Shown here piece after piece: positions 1 to 6,455 of a DNA stretch of 8,159 nt. Origin of the DNA: JBCCSZ01 sp039199225. Lineage in GTDB: Bacteria; Bacteroidota; Bacteroidia; Chitinophagales; Saprospiraceae. Both the position numbers and the translations under genes were made by a program. Each line of letters begins with the position of its first letter. The first letter of the stretch is position 1. Location of the stretch: the NCBI GenBank assembly GCA_039199225.1, contig JBCCSZ010000341.1, positions 1 to 8,159 on the forward strand. Reading direction: 5' to 3'. The notes beneath the pieces are model-generated. The model did not search any database and was not told the origin of the DNA. It saw only the letters and a program-made list of their open reading frames with translations.

Positions 1-1
1 A

Positions 2-103
2 GGCCGGTTTGGAACGGGCCGCATTAAGGCCAACATAAATGGTGGTGGCGGTACGCTAATCGCTAAGGCAACCTATAACAATGTATACCTAAGAGCTAGG
101 TAA
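2..103 (+). CDS. C-terminal end of a DUF4097-like (adhesin-like beta-helix) protein, partial
   Basis: An open frame enters from the left edge and stops at TAA 101-103, giving 33 visible residues. They include the segment INGGGG followed by alternating hydrophobic and polar residues (TLIAKATYNNVYLRAR at the end). A short 'INGGG...L...T.N..VYLR' ending is typical of the last strand pair of DUF4097/DUF2807-type repetitive beta-strand proteins, which are often exported and of unknown role. The call rests on this tail alone, and everything upstream lies outside the window. The gene converges on the minus-strand gene that ends at 155, leaving about 50 bases between them with no convincing terminator hairpin. 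An alternative is any other beta-solenoid or autotransporter-like tail. Confidence 0.5.
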   Translation, partial: GRFGTGRIKANINGGGGTLIAKATYNNVYLRAR

Positions 104-154
104 GGTAAATGACAATTGGCTGTTTGTAAAGCTGTCGGAAGTATGCTCGGAGGA

Positions 155-865
155 TCAACCCACTAGTTCTTCCTCGCGTTCTTGACTGGCGGCTCTTTTC
201 TTTTTCTTTTGACGTACTTCTTGGAGCAAGCTGCTTGTGGCGCGTTTGACCTGTAGGCGGTGAAATAGGTCACCGCCAATGAGTGTGGTGATGCCTAGGC
301 TGAAAAAGAGGTTGCGCAAGCGCTCGATGGTTTGGATGTACTCCGGCCAAAAATTGCGAATGACCAAAATTTCTACGGCGATGACTAGGGTCGTCAACAT
401 AAAAATGAGGACGCTTCCTGCCCGGGAATGGCGTACATAGGCTGGTTTCTTACTGGCCAGAACTTTTCGCAGTGTTCTGATGTAGAGTTCATTTTGCGGC
501 GCCATTTTGATTAACTCATGCAGGATGTGGCGCGCTTGGACGTGTTCGTGCAGATGAAAATGCGAACAAGCCTTCTTGAAGAGCAATTCCTGAAAAATGT
601 CCCTGCCATGAAAAATCTTGACGTTGAAGCAAATACTGTCTTCGATGACGCGGTCTACCTGGCGAATGTAGGCATTGTAGGAACCCGTTTGAAAAAGCGA
701 GACGATGTAGGCCACTTTCAATTCAAAATACTCTTGAAATTCCAGCTCGTTGATCTGCCGCTCGTGCATTTCAAAGAATCGAATGATACTACGATATTCG
801 TCTGATCTGATTTCTTTGAAATGAAGGTACAAGTCAGACTGGTATTTTGAATCCGAAAGTTGCAT
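155..865 (-). CDS. Hypothetical protein with TPR-like helices and two transmembrane segments
   Basis: I do not recognise a named family for this 236-residue protein. Residues 1-145 look all-helical. Residues 46-77 and especially 91-125 (KKACSHFHLHEHVQARHIL, then ELIKMAPQN) have the spacing of small and large residues of TPR-like helix pairs. Two hydrophobic segments follow at about 149-169 and 184-204, then a strongly charged tail (about 207-236) with a run of lysines and several glutamates. The layout suggests a soluble helical domain and a charged tail on the same side of a two-pass membrane hairpin, probably cytoplasmic (inference). The ATG start (863-865) shares one base with the cyclase stop codon (TAATG), so the two genes are very likely co-transcribed and translationally coupled. 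Its function is unknown; a scaffold or partner for the upstream enzyme is only a guess. Confidence 0.75.
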   Translation of the reverse strand: MQLSDSKYQSDLYLHFKEIRSDEYRSIIRFFEMHERQINELEFQEYFELKVAYIVSLFQTGSYNAYIRQVDRVIEDSICFNVKIFHGRDIFQELLFKKACSHFHLHEHVQARHILHELIKMAPQNELYIRTLRKVLASKKPAYVRHSRAGSVLIFMLTTLVIAVEILVIRNFWPEYIQTIERLRNLFFSLGITTLIGGDLFHRLQVKRATSSLLQEVRQKKKKRAASQEREEELVG

Positions 866-1626
866 TACGCATGTATTTTCTTTAAGTCATACAATACAGC
901 CTTACTTGGGCTGACATCTATCTCGAAACTGGCGATTTGTATGTTTAACAAAAAAAGCCCATCATTGATTTCATTTGGCACATATATTAACTCGCTGATG
1001 GTACAATTTTTTCGAACATCGTCGGGATACTGCCAAAAAGCTCGATGCGACAGTAAATGTCCACCATCCTCCTCGCGGTCTACCGACGGCAAGTCAATCA
1101 AAAGATGTTGAACGCCGCAGGCTACCAGGTATTGAACAGCTTCGTGGTGCAGAAAAGGTGGATTGGTGCCTGAATAATTCATCCGCAGCTTGAAATCGTC
1201 GTTGGGCATTGTGCGAATGACGATGGCCGATGCTTCTCCTGGGCTGAAAACCTGGGTCATTTGCTCCCTAAAAATAACCCGATCGCCCTCCTTTGTCTTA
1301 GTTGGATAAACGCTTACCAATTTCGCTAAAAAATGATACTTTTTCAAGCATTGGTTCAAAGAAAATGATTCTTTTGCGATGTGTCCTACACATTCCGTGT
1401 GGGTGCCATTGCCGTGTGGATTGAGGCGCACGTTGAGAAAGTTTACCGGACCGCCCTGCTGGGTCGAACCGACGAAGTCTCCCGCCCTGACCGGGGCCGT
1501 CTCCATCAAAGGTGCGTAGAAGCAATTGACCGTGTCCGAACCTTCCCGTAATGGAATAGAAATGTCCATTGGCCGATCCAATTCTGCCCGATAGGGAATA
1601 TCCTGGATGTGGACAACAGCATGCAT
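865..1626 (-). CDS. Cyclase family protein (kynurenine formamidase-like metal-dependent hydrolase)
   Basis: This 253-residue protein belongs to the cyclase/KynB-like family (PF04199), whose members hydrolyse amide or ester bonds, for example N-formylkynurenine, using a bound divalent metal. The domain opens with MDISIPL at about residue 20. The metal motif is HGNGTHTECVGH at 71-82, where KynB has HxGTHxDxPxH: His76, Glu78 (Asp in KynB) and His82 align. Downstream, LLIDLPSVDREEDGG leads to His190/His194, and ISELIYV holds Glu212, matching the later His and Glu ligands. The first ligand position appears shifted (His71-Gly72). I chose the ATG at 1624-1626: the reading MHAVVHIQD leads straight into the domain, whereas extending upstream reaches only a TTG right after an in-frame TAG. 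The substrate is not established; no other tryptophan-degradation gene is nearby. Confidence 0.85.
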   Translation of the reverse strand: MHAVVHIQDIPYRAELDRPMDISIPLREGSDTVNCFYAPLMETAPVRAGDFVGSTQQGGPVNFLNVRLNPHGNGTHTECVGHIAKESFSLNQCLKKYHFLAKLVSVYPTKTKEGDRVIFREQMTQVFSPGEASAIVIRTMPNDDFKLRMNYSGTNPPFLHHEAVQYLVACGVQHLLIDLPSVDREEDGGHLLSHRAFWQYPDDVRKNCTISELIYVPNEINDGLFLLNIQIASFEIDVSPSKAVLYDLKKIHA

Positions 1627-1670
1627 TTTAATTGTTTTTGGTGACCAAGTTGCTTGCACATCGGACTGTT

Positions 1671-1678
1671 CAAAGCTA
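1671..1678 (-). promoter_or_regulatory. Possible Bacteroidota -7 promoter box for the cyclase gene
   Basis: Read on the minus strand this is TAGCTTTG, a full match to the Bacteroidota -7 consensus TAnnTTTG. A TTG lies upstream at 1702-1704, 23 bases away, slightly long for the usual -33 spacing. Transcription would begin near 1664, leaving a leader of roughly 40 bases before the ATG at 1626. That fits the ATG start and would exclude the TTG at 1704 as a start codon. An eight-base match can arise by chance, so this is tentative. Confidence 0.35.
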
Positions 1679-1740
1679 CTTTTCACAAGCGACAGTTCAG
1701 CCAACTAAGAAATAGAAAAAATTTATACGCATCAACATAA

Positions 1741-1780
1741 CTGTTAATACTTATAGTTGTTGAAATAATATCTGTTAATA
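1741..1780. repeat. Direct repeat CTGTTAATA, two copies 31 bases apart
   Basis: The nonamer CTGTTAATA occurs at 1741-1749 and again at 1772-1780. The start-to-start distance of 31 bases is close to three turns of B-DNA, so both copies would face the same side of the helix, as paired regulator sites often do. The region is AT-rich, so a chance repeat is quite possible. No regulator gene is present in the window. Confidence 0.3.
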
Positions 1781-1939
1781 TTTTAGCTTCTGCTTAAAAA
1801 TTACAGTGATAAGACATTGTCAATCGTTCTAAAAACAGCCAGAAAATGGTCGAAGTAGCATAAACTATTGCTATTTTATTTGATGGAAGGGTGACTTTTT
1901 CCATCTTTCGTTATCTTAATACACAAAATCACCTTTAGC

Positions 1940-3418
1940 ATGAAATATCAGATCTTTTCGAATCTTGCCAGATATGTATTCTTGGGTCTTTGCTGCATGG
2001 GGCTGTTGACCTGTTCCCGCAATCCGGTAACCGGCAAAAAGGAACTTATGTTGTTGAGCGAATCTCAGGAGATTTCCATGGGAGCCGAATACGACCCGAG
2101 TGTAGTCAGCCAATTCGGTCTCTACGAAGATCCCAAAATGCAGGCTTTTATCAACGAAAAGGGGCAGGAAATGGCCAGAATTTCCCATCGCCCCAACTTG
2201 AACTACGAATTCAAGATTTTGGACTCGCCCGTCATCAATGCCTTTGCCGTACCAGGAGGCTATGTTTACTTTACCCGGGGCATCATGGCCCACTTCAACA
2301 ATGAAGCAGAGTTTGCTGGCGTGCTGGGCCACGAAATAGGTCACATTACCGCGCGGCACTCTGCCAAGCAGTACAGCAAACAAATGCTGGCACAGGTCGG
2401 TCTGATCGCAGGCGTTGTCGCCTCCTCTGATTTTCGTCAGTTTGCCGGCGTAGCACAGCAGGGGCTGGGGCTGTTGTTTCTAAAATTTGGACGCGACAAT
2501 GAAAGTCAATCTGATAAACTAGGTGTGGAATACTCGACCAAAATCGGCTATGATGCCAGCCACATGGCGCAGTTTTTTACGACGCTCAAGCGCATGCGCA
2601 ACCAGCAAGGTGGCCAGCAAATTCCGACTTTTATGTCAACGCATCCCGATCCAGCCGACCGCGAGCGCAATGTCGAACGCCTGGCCGACAAATGGCAGGC
2701 CGATTTGAACAAGAGGAACCTGAACGTCAACCGAGAAAGCTATCTGCGCATGATCGACGGATTGGTCTTCGGAGAAGACCCTCGCCAGGGATATGTCGAA
2801 AACGATTATTTCTATCATCCGGAGATGAAATTTCAGTTTCCCGTTCCACGAGGTTGGCAGACCGCCAATTCTCCTGCTCAATTTCAAATGGCAGAAAGAA
2901 ATGGTAAGGCAGCCATGATCCTGACCTTATCGCCACAAAAGGAATTGAACGCCGCCAGCCAAGCAATGATTGAAAAGTACAATATGACTGTTATCAGCAG
3001 TCGCCGCATCACCGTCAATGGCCTCAATGCATTGGAGGTTTTGGGGGATATAAAAAATGAGCAAGACCCTACGAGGAATGTTCGCTTATTCACCTATCTG
3101 ATCGACCACAACAACCTGATTTTCCTTTTGCACGGCATGGCACTGGTTACCGATTATCCCAACTTTGGGTTTACATTTGAGCAAACCATGAAAAACTTCC
3201 GCAGGCTCACCGATCCGGCCAAGCTCAACGCTCAGCCCAGCAGGATTCGCATCAAAACGGTCAAAAGTAGCGGCACATTGGCCAACGTGCTGAAGTCGTT
3301 CCGAGTACCTCAAGACAAAATGGAGGAACATTCCCTTCTCAATGGGATGGAACTGAGCAAGAATGTGAGCCGAGGCAGCCTCATTAAAATTGTAGAATAC
3401 GGTCTGCATGCAAATTGA
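1940..3418 (+). CDS. M48 family zinc metalloprotease lipoprotein with C-terminal LysM-like domain
   Basis: This 492-residue protein is a BepA/LoiP-type peptidase, probably acting in the periplasm on misfolded outer-membrane or envelope proteins. The N-terminus is a lipoprotein signal ending at LLTC, with Cys25 as the likely lipidated residue (Thr at -1 is unusual). NPVTGKKELMLLSE follows, a hallmark of this subfamily. The zinc site is HEIGH at 131-135, with Glu188 in NESQSD (usually NESQAD) as third ligand. STHPDPADR (233-241) contains His235, matching the conserved histidine that can cap the zinc in BepA. Residues 290-425 form a second domain starting YFYHPEMKFQFPVPRGW. Residues 434-487 (RIRIKTVKSSGTLANVL onward) resemble a degenerate LysM. 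The ATG at 1940 directly precedes the signal peptide. It is monocistronic, with its own terminator downstream. Confidence 0.93.
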   Translation: MKYQIFSNLARYVFLGLCCMGLLTCSRNPVTGKKELMLLSESQEISMGAEYDPSVVSQFGLYEDPKMQAFINEKGQEMARISHRPNLNYEFKILDSPVINAFAVPGGYVYFTRGIMAHFNNEAEFAGVLGHEIGHITARHSAKQYSKQMLAQVGLIAGVVASSDFRQFAGVAQQGLGLLFLKFGRDNESQSDKLGVEYSTKIGYDASHMAQFFTTLKRMRNQQGGQQIPTFMSTHPDPADRERNVERLADKWQADLNKRNLNVNRESYLRMIDGLVFGEDPRQGYVENDYFYHPEMKFQFPVPRGWQTANSPAQFQMAERNGKAAMILTLSPQKELNAASQAMIEKYNMTVISSRRITVNGLNALEVLGDIKNEQDPTRNVRLFTYLIDHNNLIFLLHGMALVTDYPNFGFTFEQTMKNFRRLTDPAKLNAQPSRIRIKTVKSSGTLANVLKSFRVPQDKMEEHSLLNGMELSKNVSRGSLIKIVEYGLHAN

Positions 3419-3498
3419 CTATAGCTTGGCAAGGGAATTTACAGACAGTTAATACTCACTTAACATAAGCCAGTTATTTTTGGCCTCCATAAAGGGGA

Positions 3499-3538
3499 CA
3501 GAGGGTAGGAAGCAATTGTTTTCTACCCTCTGTTTTTT
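3499..3538 (+). terminator. Strong intrinsic terminator downstream of the M48 protease gene
   Basis: CAGAGGGTAG (3499-3508) pairs perfectly with CTACCCTCTG (3523-3532). The stem can continue inwards through G.U and A-U pairs (3509-3513 with 3518-3522), leaving the tetraloop AATT. A TTTTTT run follows at 3533-3538. This is a textbook Rho-independent terminator on the plus strand, about 80 bases after the protease stop codon. It separates the protease from the transporter operon beginning at 3689. Confidence 0.9.
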
Positions 3539-3565
3539 AAAACCCGGCCCACTCACGGATTTTAC

Positions 3566-3573
3566 TACCTTTA
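3566..3573 (+). promoter_or_regulatory. Possible -7 box for the transporter operon
   Basis: TACCTTTA matches seven of the eight positions of TAnnTTTG, and the sequence TACCTTTACG resembles many Bacteroidota -7 regions. It lies just after the terminator and about 115 bases before the ATG at 3689, the right side and order for the operon promoter. No TTG with suitable spacing is visible upstream, so the support is weak. Confidence 0.25.
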
Positions 3574-3688
3574 CGCTCGGGCTATAGCGACAAAGCCTAC
3601 TTTCATTTAGTTCATGTTGCGGCGAATGAATAGTACTTTTCAAAACATTTTAAGCAACCTCAAAACAACACGATAAAACAGACTTTTT

Positions 3689-4744
3689 ATGGATCTTTCT
3701 TTGATCGTAATGTGGCTAGGGTTCGGATTGGCGGCCTACTCAGTTGTGGGCAATGATGTGATTCAAACGCTTGGTACATTCCTTACCTCGAATGAAAAAC
3801 GCATGAAATGGTGGGTTCTTTGGCTTTTCGCTGCATCCATCCTATCCTTCGCACTTATCAATGGCTACCTGCAAGACGACATTTCTTACGGCCGACTCGA
3901 CAAATACCAGGAGTCGCTCAGTCAACTGAATTATCATTGGTATTACCTTCTTCCTCCGATCGTGCTGCTGATGATTACGCGCTCGGGAATACCTGTGAGT
4001 ACGACCTTTATGATTCTCACCCTCTTCTCGCTCAGTGGCATTCCCAGTGAGATCGGACCGATGGTGACGAGTTTATTCGACACAAGCTCGAAGCTGGGAG
4101 GAATGATTCAAAAATCGATCTTGGGCTACATCGTCGCTTTCACAGCTGCCAGTATAATTTATGTGGCCGTAACCCGTTTGACTGAAAAGAGATTCATCGA
4201 CCATCCCTTATCGGAATCCAGTCGCCCGCTTTGGATCGCTTTGCAGTGGCTGTCTACCGGGTTTCTGTGGTACCAATGGTTGACACAAGATTTGGCCAAT
4301 ATTTACGTGTATCTTCGAGGTGGCAACGATTTATCAGTTGTACAGTTTAGCATTACACTGGCGATTTTTCTGGGTCTGTTGGCATACATCTTCTATCGCC
4401 GAGGAGGGGCTGTACAGGAGGTCGTTCGCGTCAAGACCAATACGGCCGATATTAGAGCTGCAACCTTTATTGATTTTATCTACGGGATTATCTTATATGT
4501 GTTTAAGTACGATAGTTTTATGGGATTCGAATACCAATTCCCTTGGACGGGCAATTTACCCATGAGTACCACCTGGGTATTTATCGGATTGTTGGCTGGC
4601 CGCGAGATTGGTGTACATCTGAACTTGGAAAGAAAGCTCAGCAAGAAAACCCTCAGTATGGTTTTCTCCGATCTGGGTAAAGTGTTCTTTGGATTGCTGG
4701 TGAGCGTCATTCTTGTATTCATTATCAAATTGATGGCAGCTTAG
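3689..4744 (+). CDS. Divergent PiT/SLC20-like inorganic phosphate transporter-related membrane protein
   Basis: This 351-residue protein has about ten hydrophobic segments and both halves of the PiT (PHO4, PF01384) duplicated signature in altered form. In the first half, VVGNDVIQTLGTFL (19-32) corresponds to GANDVANAFGT, and GIPVSTT (100-106) matches the conserved GxPVSTTH. In the second half, TQDLANI (199-205) takes the place of the second GxNDVAN, and LPMSTTWVFIGLLAG (290-304) that of the second VSTTH block. PiT proteins move phosphate with Na+ or H+ across the inner membrane; several key residues differ here (Asn26 to Gln, Asn200 to Gln, His to Phe/Trp after STT), so another anion or a regulatory role is possible. 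Its stop overlaps the start of the Na/Pi cotransporter gene by one base, implying joint expression. The family link is inferred from motifs only. Confidence 0.7.
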   Translation: MDLSLIVMWLGFGLAAYSVVGNDVIQTLGTFLTSNEKRMKWWVLWLFAASILSFALINGYLQDDISYGRLDKYQESLSQLNYHWYYLLPPIVLLMITRSGIPVSTTFMILTLFSLSGIPSEIGPMVTSLFDTSSKLGGMIQKSILGYIVAFTAASIIYVAVTRLTEKRFIDHPLSESSRPLWIALQWLSTGFLWYQWLTQDLANIYVYLRGGNDLSVVQFSITLAIFLGLLAYIFYRRGGAVQEVVRVKTNTADIRAATFIDFIYGIILYVFKYDSFMGFEYQFPWTGNLPMSTTWVFIGLLAGREIGVHLNLERKLSKKTLSMVFSDLGKVFFGLLVSVILVFIIKLMAA

Positions 4745-6450
4745 TGCAAATAAGTTTACTCAACATATTGAATATACTGGGCTCTTTGGCCTTGTTCATC
4801 TTTGGCATGAAGCTGATGAGTGAGGGCATTCAGCGCGCAGCTGGTTCGCAAATCCGCAACATCCTTCGGCGGATGACTCGCAACCGATATTTAGGTTTGT
4901 TGACAGGTTTTTTAATCACGGCTTTGGTGCAATCTTCATCGGCTACGACGGTCATGACGGTCAGTTTTGTCAATGCGGGTTTGCTATCCTTGGTTGAGTC
5001 GGCGGGGATTATGATGGGGGCCAATATCGGAACGACTGTCACGGGCTGGTTGATATCAATTCTCGGCTTCAACATTAAGCTTCATCAGTTGTCGCTTCCC
5101 ATCTTGGTGGTTGCCGTTCCTTTGTTGTTCATACGCCGCAGTCGCAGCCGTAGTCGGTACTGGGGAGAATTTCTCACCGGCTTTGCTTTGCTGTTTATGG
5201 GGTTGGACTTGCTGCAAAATTATGTTCCCGACCTTGGGCAGAACCCGGAGGTACTCAGTTTCCTAAAGGATTACGCCAACTCAGGTTTTTTGTCCAACCT
5301 GCTTTTTGTCATGGTCGGCGCCTTTTTGACCATCATCGTCCAATCGTCTAGTGCGGCCATGGCCCTCACCCTTGTGATGTGCAACAAGGGGTGGATTCCC
5401 TTCGATGTGGCAGCAGCCATGATTCTTGGCGAAAACATTGGAACAACCATTACGGCTGAGGTAGCCTCCCTAGTGGGCAATACCCAGGCAAAACGCTCGG
5501 CTCGCATTCACTCCATGTTCAATATCATCGGCACCACTTGGATGCTTTTTTTGCTGCCCTTTTTTCTCAGAGCCATCGATTGGGCGCTACAAAAATCCTT
5601 TGTCTACACCAGTTCTGCCTTCGACGATCCGGTGTCCATACCCATTGCACTTTCTGCCTTCCACACAGTATTCAACATCACCAATGCTCTTTTGCTGATT
5701 TGGCTGGTCACTTGGTTGGTAAAACTGGCCATTCGGATGGTCCCTTCCCGAGGCGATGCCGAGCAGAGCCATTACCTACACTACATTTCTGCTCCAGGAA
5801 AAACACCAGAGCTTTCCATCTTGGAGGTCCAAAAGGAAGTGGCCAGATTTGGAGAAATCACCAGCCGCATGTCTTCCTTTGCCAATCAAATGCTGTTGTC
5901 TACCGATCAGAAAGAGCAGCGGTTTTTATCCAAAAAGTTGAAAAAGTACGAGGAAATCACCGATCGAATAGAAATAGAATTAACGGAATACCTCACCAAA
6001 TTGTCCAGAGAAGAAATGGCCGACCGGACCTCTGTCCGTATTCGAAGCATTATGAACATCTGTAATGATTTGGAGCGAATCGGTGATTTGTTTTTCCAAT
6101 TTTCCAAGTCTGTCGAGTACAAAGCCAGTGAAAACATTTGGTTCAACGAGTACCAGCGCCAGCGAATGAAGGAGATGTTTACGCTCATCAATCAGGCTTT
6201 CCAGATCATGCAAGACAATCTTTCAGCAGCTCATTACGATGCTGTCGACATCAGCTTTGCTCGCGAGATTGAAAAAAAGATCAATGAAAAGCGGGATTTG
6301 CTGCGGAAAGAAAACCTGGTCAATATTGAATCCAAAAAGCGCGACTACAACCTTCAGAGCGCTATGATCTACAATACGCTTTTTTCCAGCCTGGAAAAGA
6401 TCGGCGACCACATTATGAACATCTCCCGAGCTATTATTGGGGAGATTTAG
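4744..6450 (+). CDS. Na+/phosphate cotransporter family protein with C-terminal PhoU-like domain
   Basis: This 568-residue protein is of the NptA/YjbB type (SLC34-related, PF02690), which moves phosphate across the inner membrane with Na+. The membrane part (about 1-335) holds two repeats. Each has a QSSS motif (QSSSATT 63-69, QSSSAAM 200-206) followed by a glycine-asparagine motif (GANIGTT 92-98, GENIGTT 229-235). Between them lies a basic cytoplasmic loop, RRSRSRSR (131-138). Residues 360-568 form helical PhoU-like repeats containing NDLERIGD (441-448) and LEKIGDHIMNI (550-560), the acidic metal-binding signatures of PhoU. Length and layout are standard for the family. The start is GTG at 4744, sharing its G with the preceding TAG; no better start exists before the first membrane helix. 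In E. coli YjbB is linked to phosphate export, so direction is not settled by sequence. Confidence 0.94.
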   Translation: MQISLLNILNILGSLALFIFGMKLMSEGIQRAAGSQIRNILRRMTRNRYLGLLTGFLITALVQSSSATTVMTVSFVNAGLLSLVESAGIMMGANIGTTVTGWLISILGFNIKLHQLSLPILVVAVPLLFIRRSRSRSRYWGEFLTGFALLFMGLDLLQNYVPDLGQNPEVLSFLKDYANSGFLSNLLFVMVGAFLTIIVQSSSAAMALTLVMCNKGWIPFDVAAAMILGENIGTTITAEVASLVGNTQAKRSARIHSMFNIIGTTWMLFLLPFFLRAIDWALQKSFVYTSSAFDDPVSIPIALSAFHTVFNITNALLLIWLVTWLVKLAIRMVPSRGDAEQSHYLHYISAPGKTPELSILEVQKEVARFGEITSRMSSFANQMLLSTDQKEQRFLSKKLKKYEEITDRIEIELTEYLTKLSREEMADRTSVRIRSIMNICNDLERIGDLFFQFSKSVEYKASENIWFNEYQRQRMKEMFTLINQAFQIMQDNLSAAHYDAVDISFAREIEKKINEKRDLLRKENLVNIESKKRDYNLQSAMIYNTLFSSLEKIGDHIMNISRAIIGEI

Positions 6451-6453
6451 TTT
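6421..6453 (+). terminator. Possible terminator hairpin overlapping the end of the Na/Pi cotransporter gene
   Basis: ATCTCCC (6421-6427) pairs with GGGAGAT (6440-6446), a perfect 7-bp stem around a 12-base loop. It is followed by TTTAGTTT, which includes the TAG stop codon. The hairpin therefore lies inside the last codons of the gene. The U-rich tail is interrupted and the loop is large, so termination may be weak. On the opposite strand the same stem follows the NAD kinase stop but lacks a U run there. Confidence 0.35.
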
Positions 6454-6455
6454 AC

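Larger units (their letters stand above)
1627..1939. other. AT-rich divergent intergenic region between cyclase and M48 protease genes
   Basis: This 313-base non-coding stretch lies between two divergently transcribed genes and should carry both promoters. The minus-strand side has the TAGCTTTG box at 1671-1678. On the plus-strand side no full TAnnTTTG with a correctly spaced TTG was found; TATTTTAT at 1872-1879 and TATCTTAA at 1912-1919 are only partial matches. The central part (about 1705-1920) is visibly more AT-rich than the flanking genes and contains a repeated nonamer, CTGTTAATA. No small ORF, RNA gene or clear hairpin terminator was recognised in it. Confidence 0.6.

Noticed and set aside
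518..805. 95-residue plus-strand ORF
   Set aside because: It is antisense to the TPR-like membrane protein gene, which is coupled to the cyclase and has coherent structure.
1627..1704. N-terminal extension of the cyclase to a TTG at 1704 (26 extra residues)
   Set aside because: The TTG directly follows an in-frame TAG, the extra residues are not part of the cyclase fold, and a good -7 box lies inside the extension. The ATG at 1626 begins just before the conserved domain.
1916..2383. 155-residue minus-strand ORF
   Set aside because: It is antisense to the strongly supported M48 protease and its translation shows no coherent family.
3448..3464. Inverted repeat GTTAA-N7-TTAAC after the protease stop
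   Set aside because: It has only five base pairs, is AT-rich, has no U tract, and is upstream of a far stronger terminator. It is probably chance.
3449..3643. 64-residue minus-strand ORF between the protease and the PiT-like gene
   Set aside because: It runs straight through the terminator hairpin, has no recognisable domain and no promoter or neighbour supporting it.
5131..5160. Short repetitive stretch encoding RRSRSRSR in the Na/Pi cotransporter
   Set aside because: It is a few imperfect repeats of Ser-Arg codons in a cytoplasmic loop and is explained by the positive-inside rule. No evidence points to a functional repeat.
5538..6065. 175-residue plus-strand ORF in another frame of the Na/Pi cotransporter gene
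   Set aside because: It lies fully inside a well-supported gene and is rich in His, Cys and Arg in the way of out-of-frame translations.
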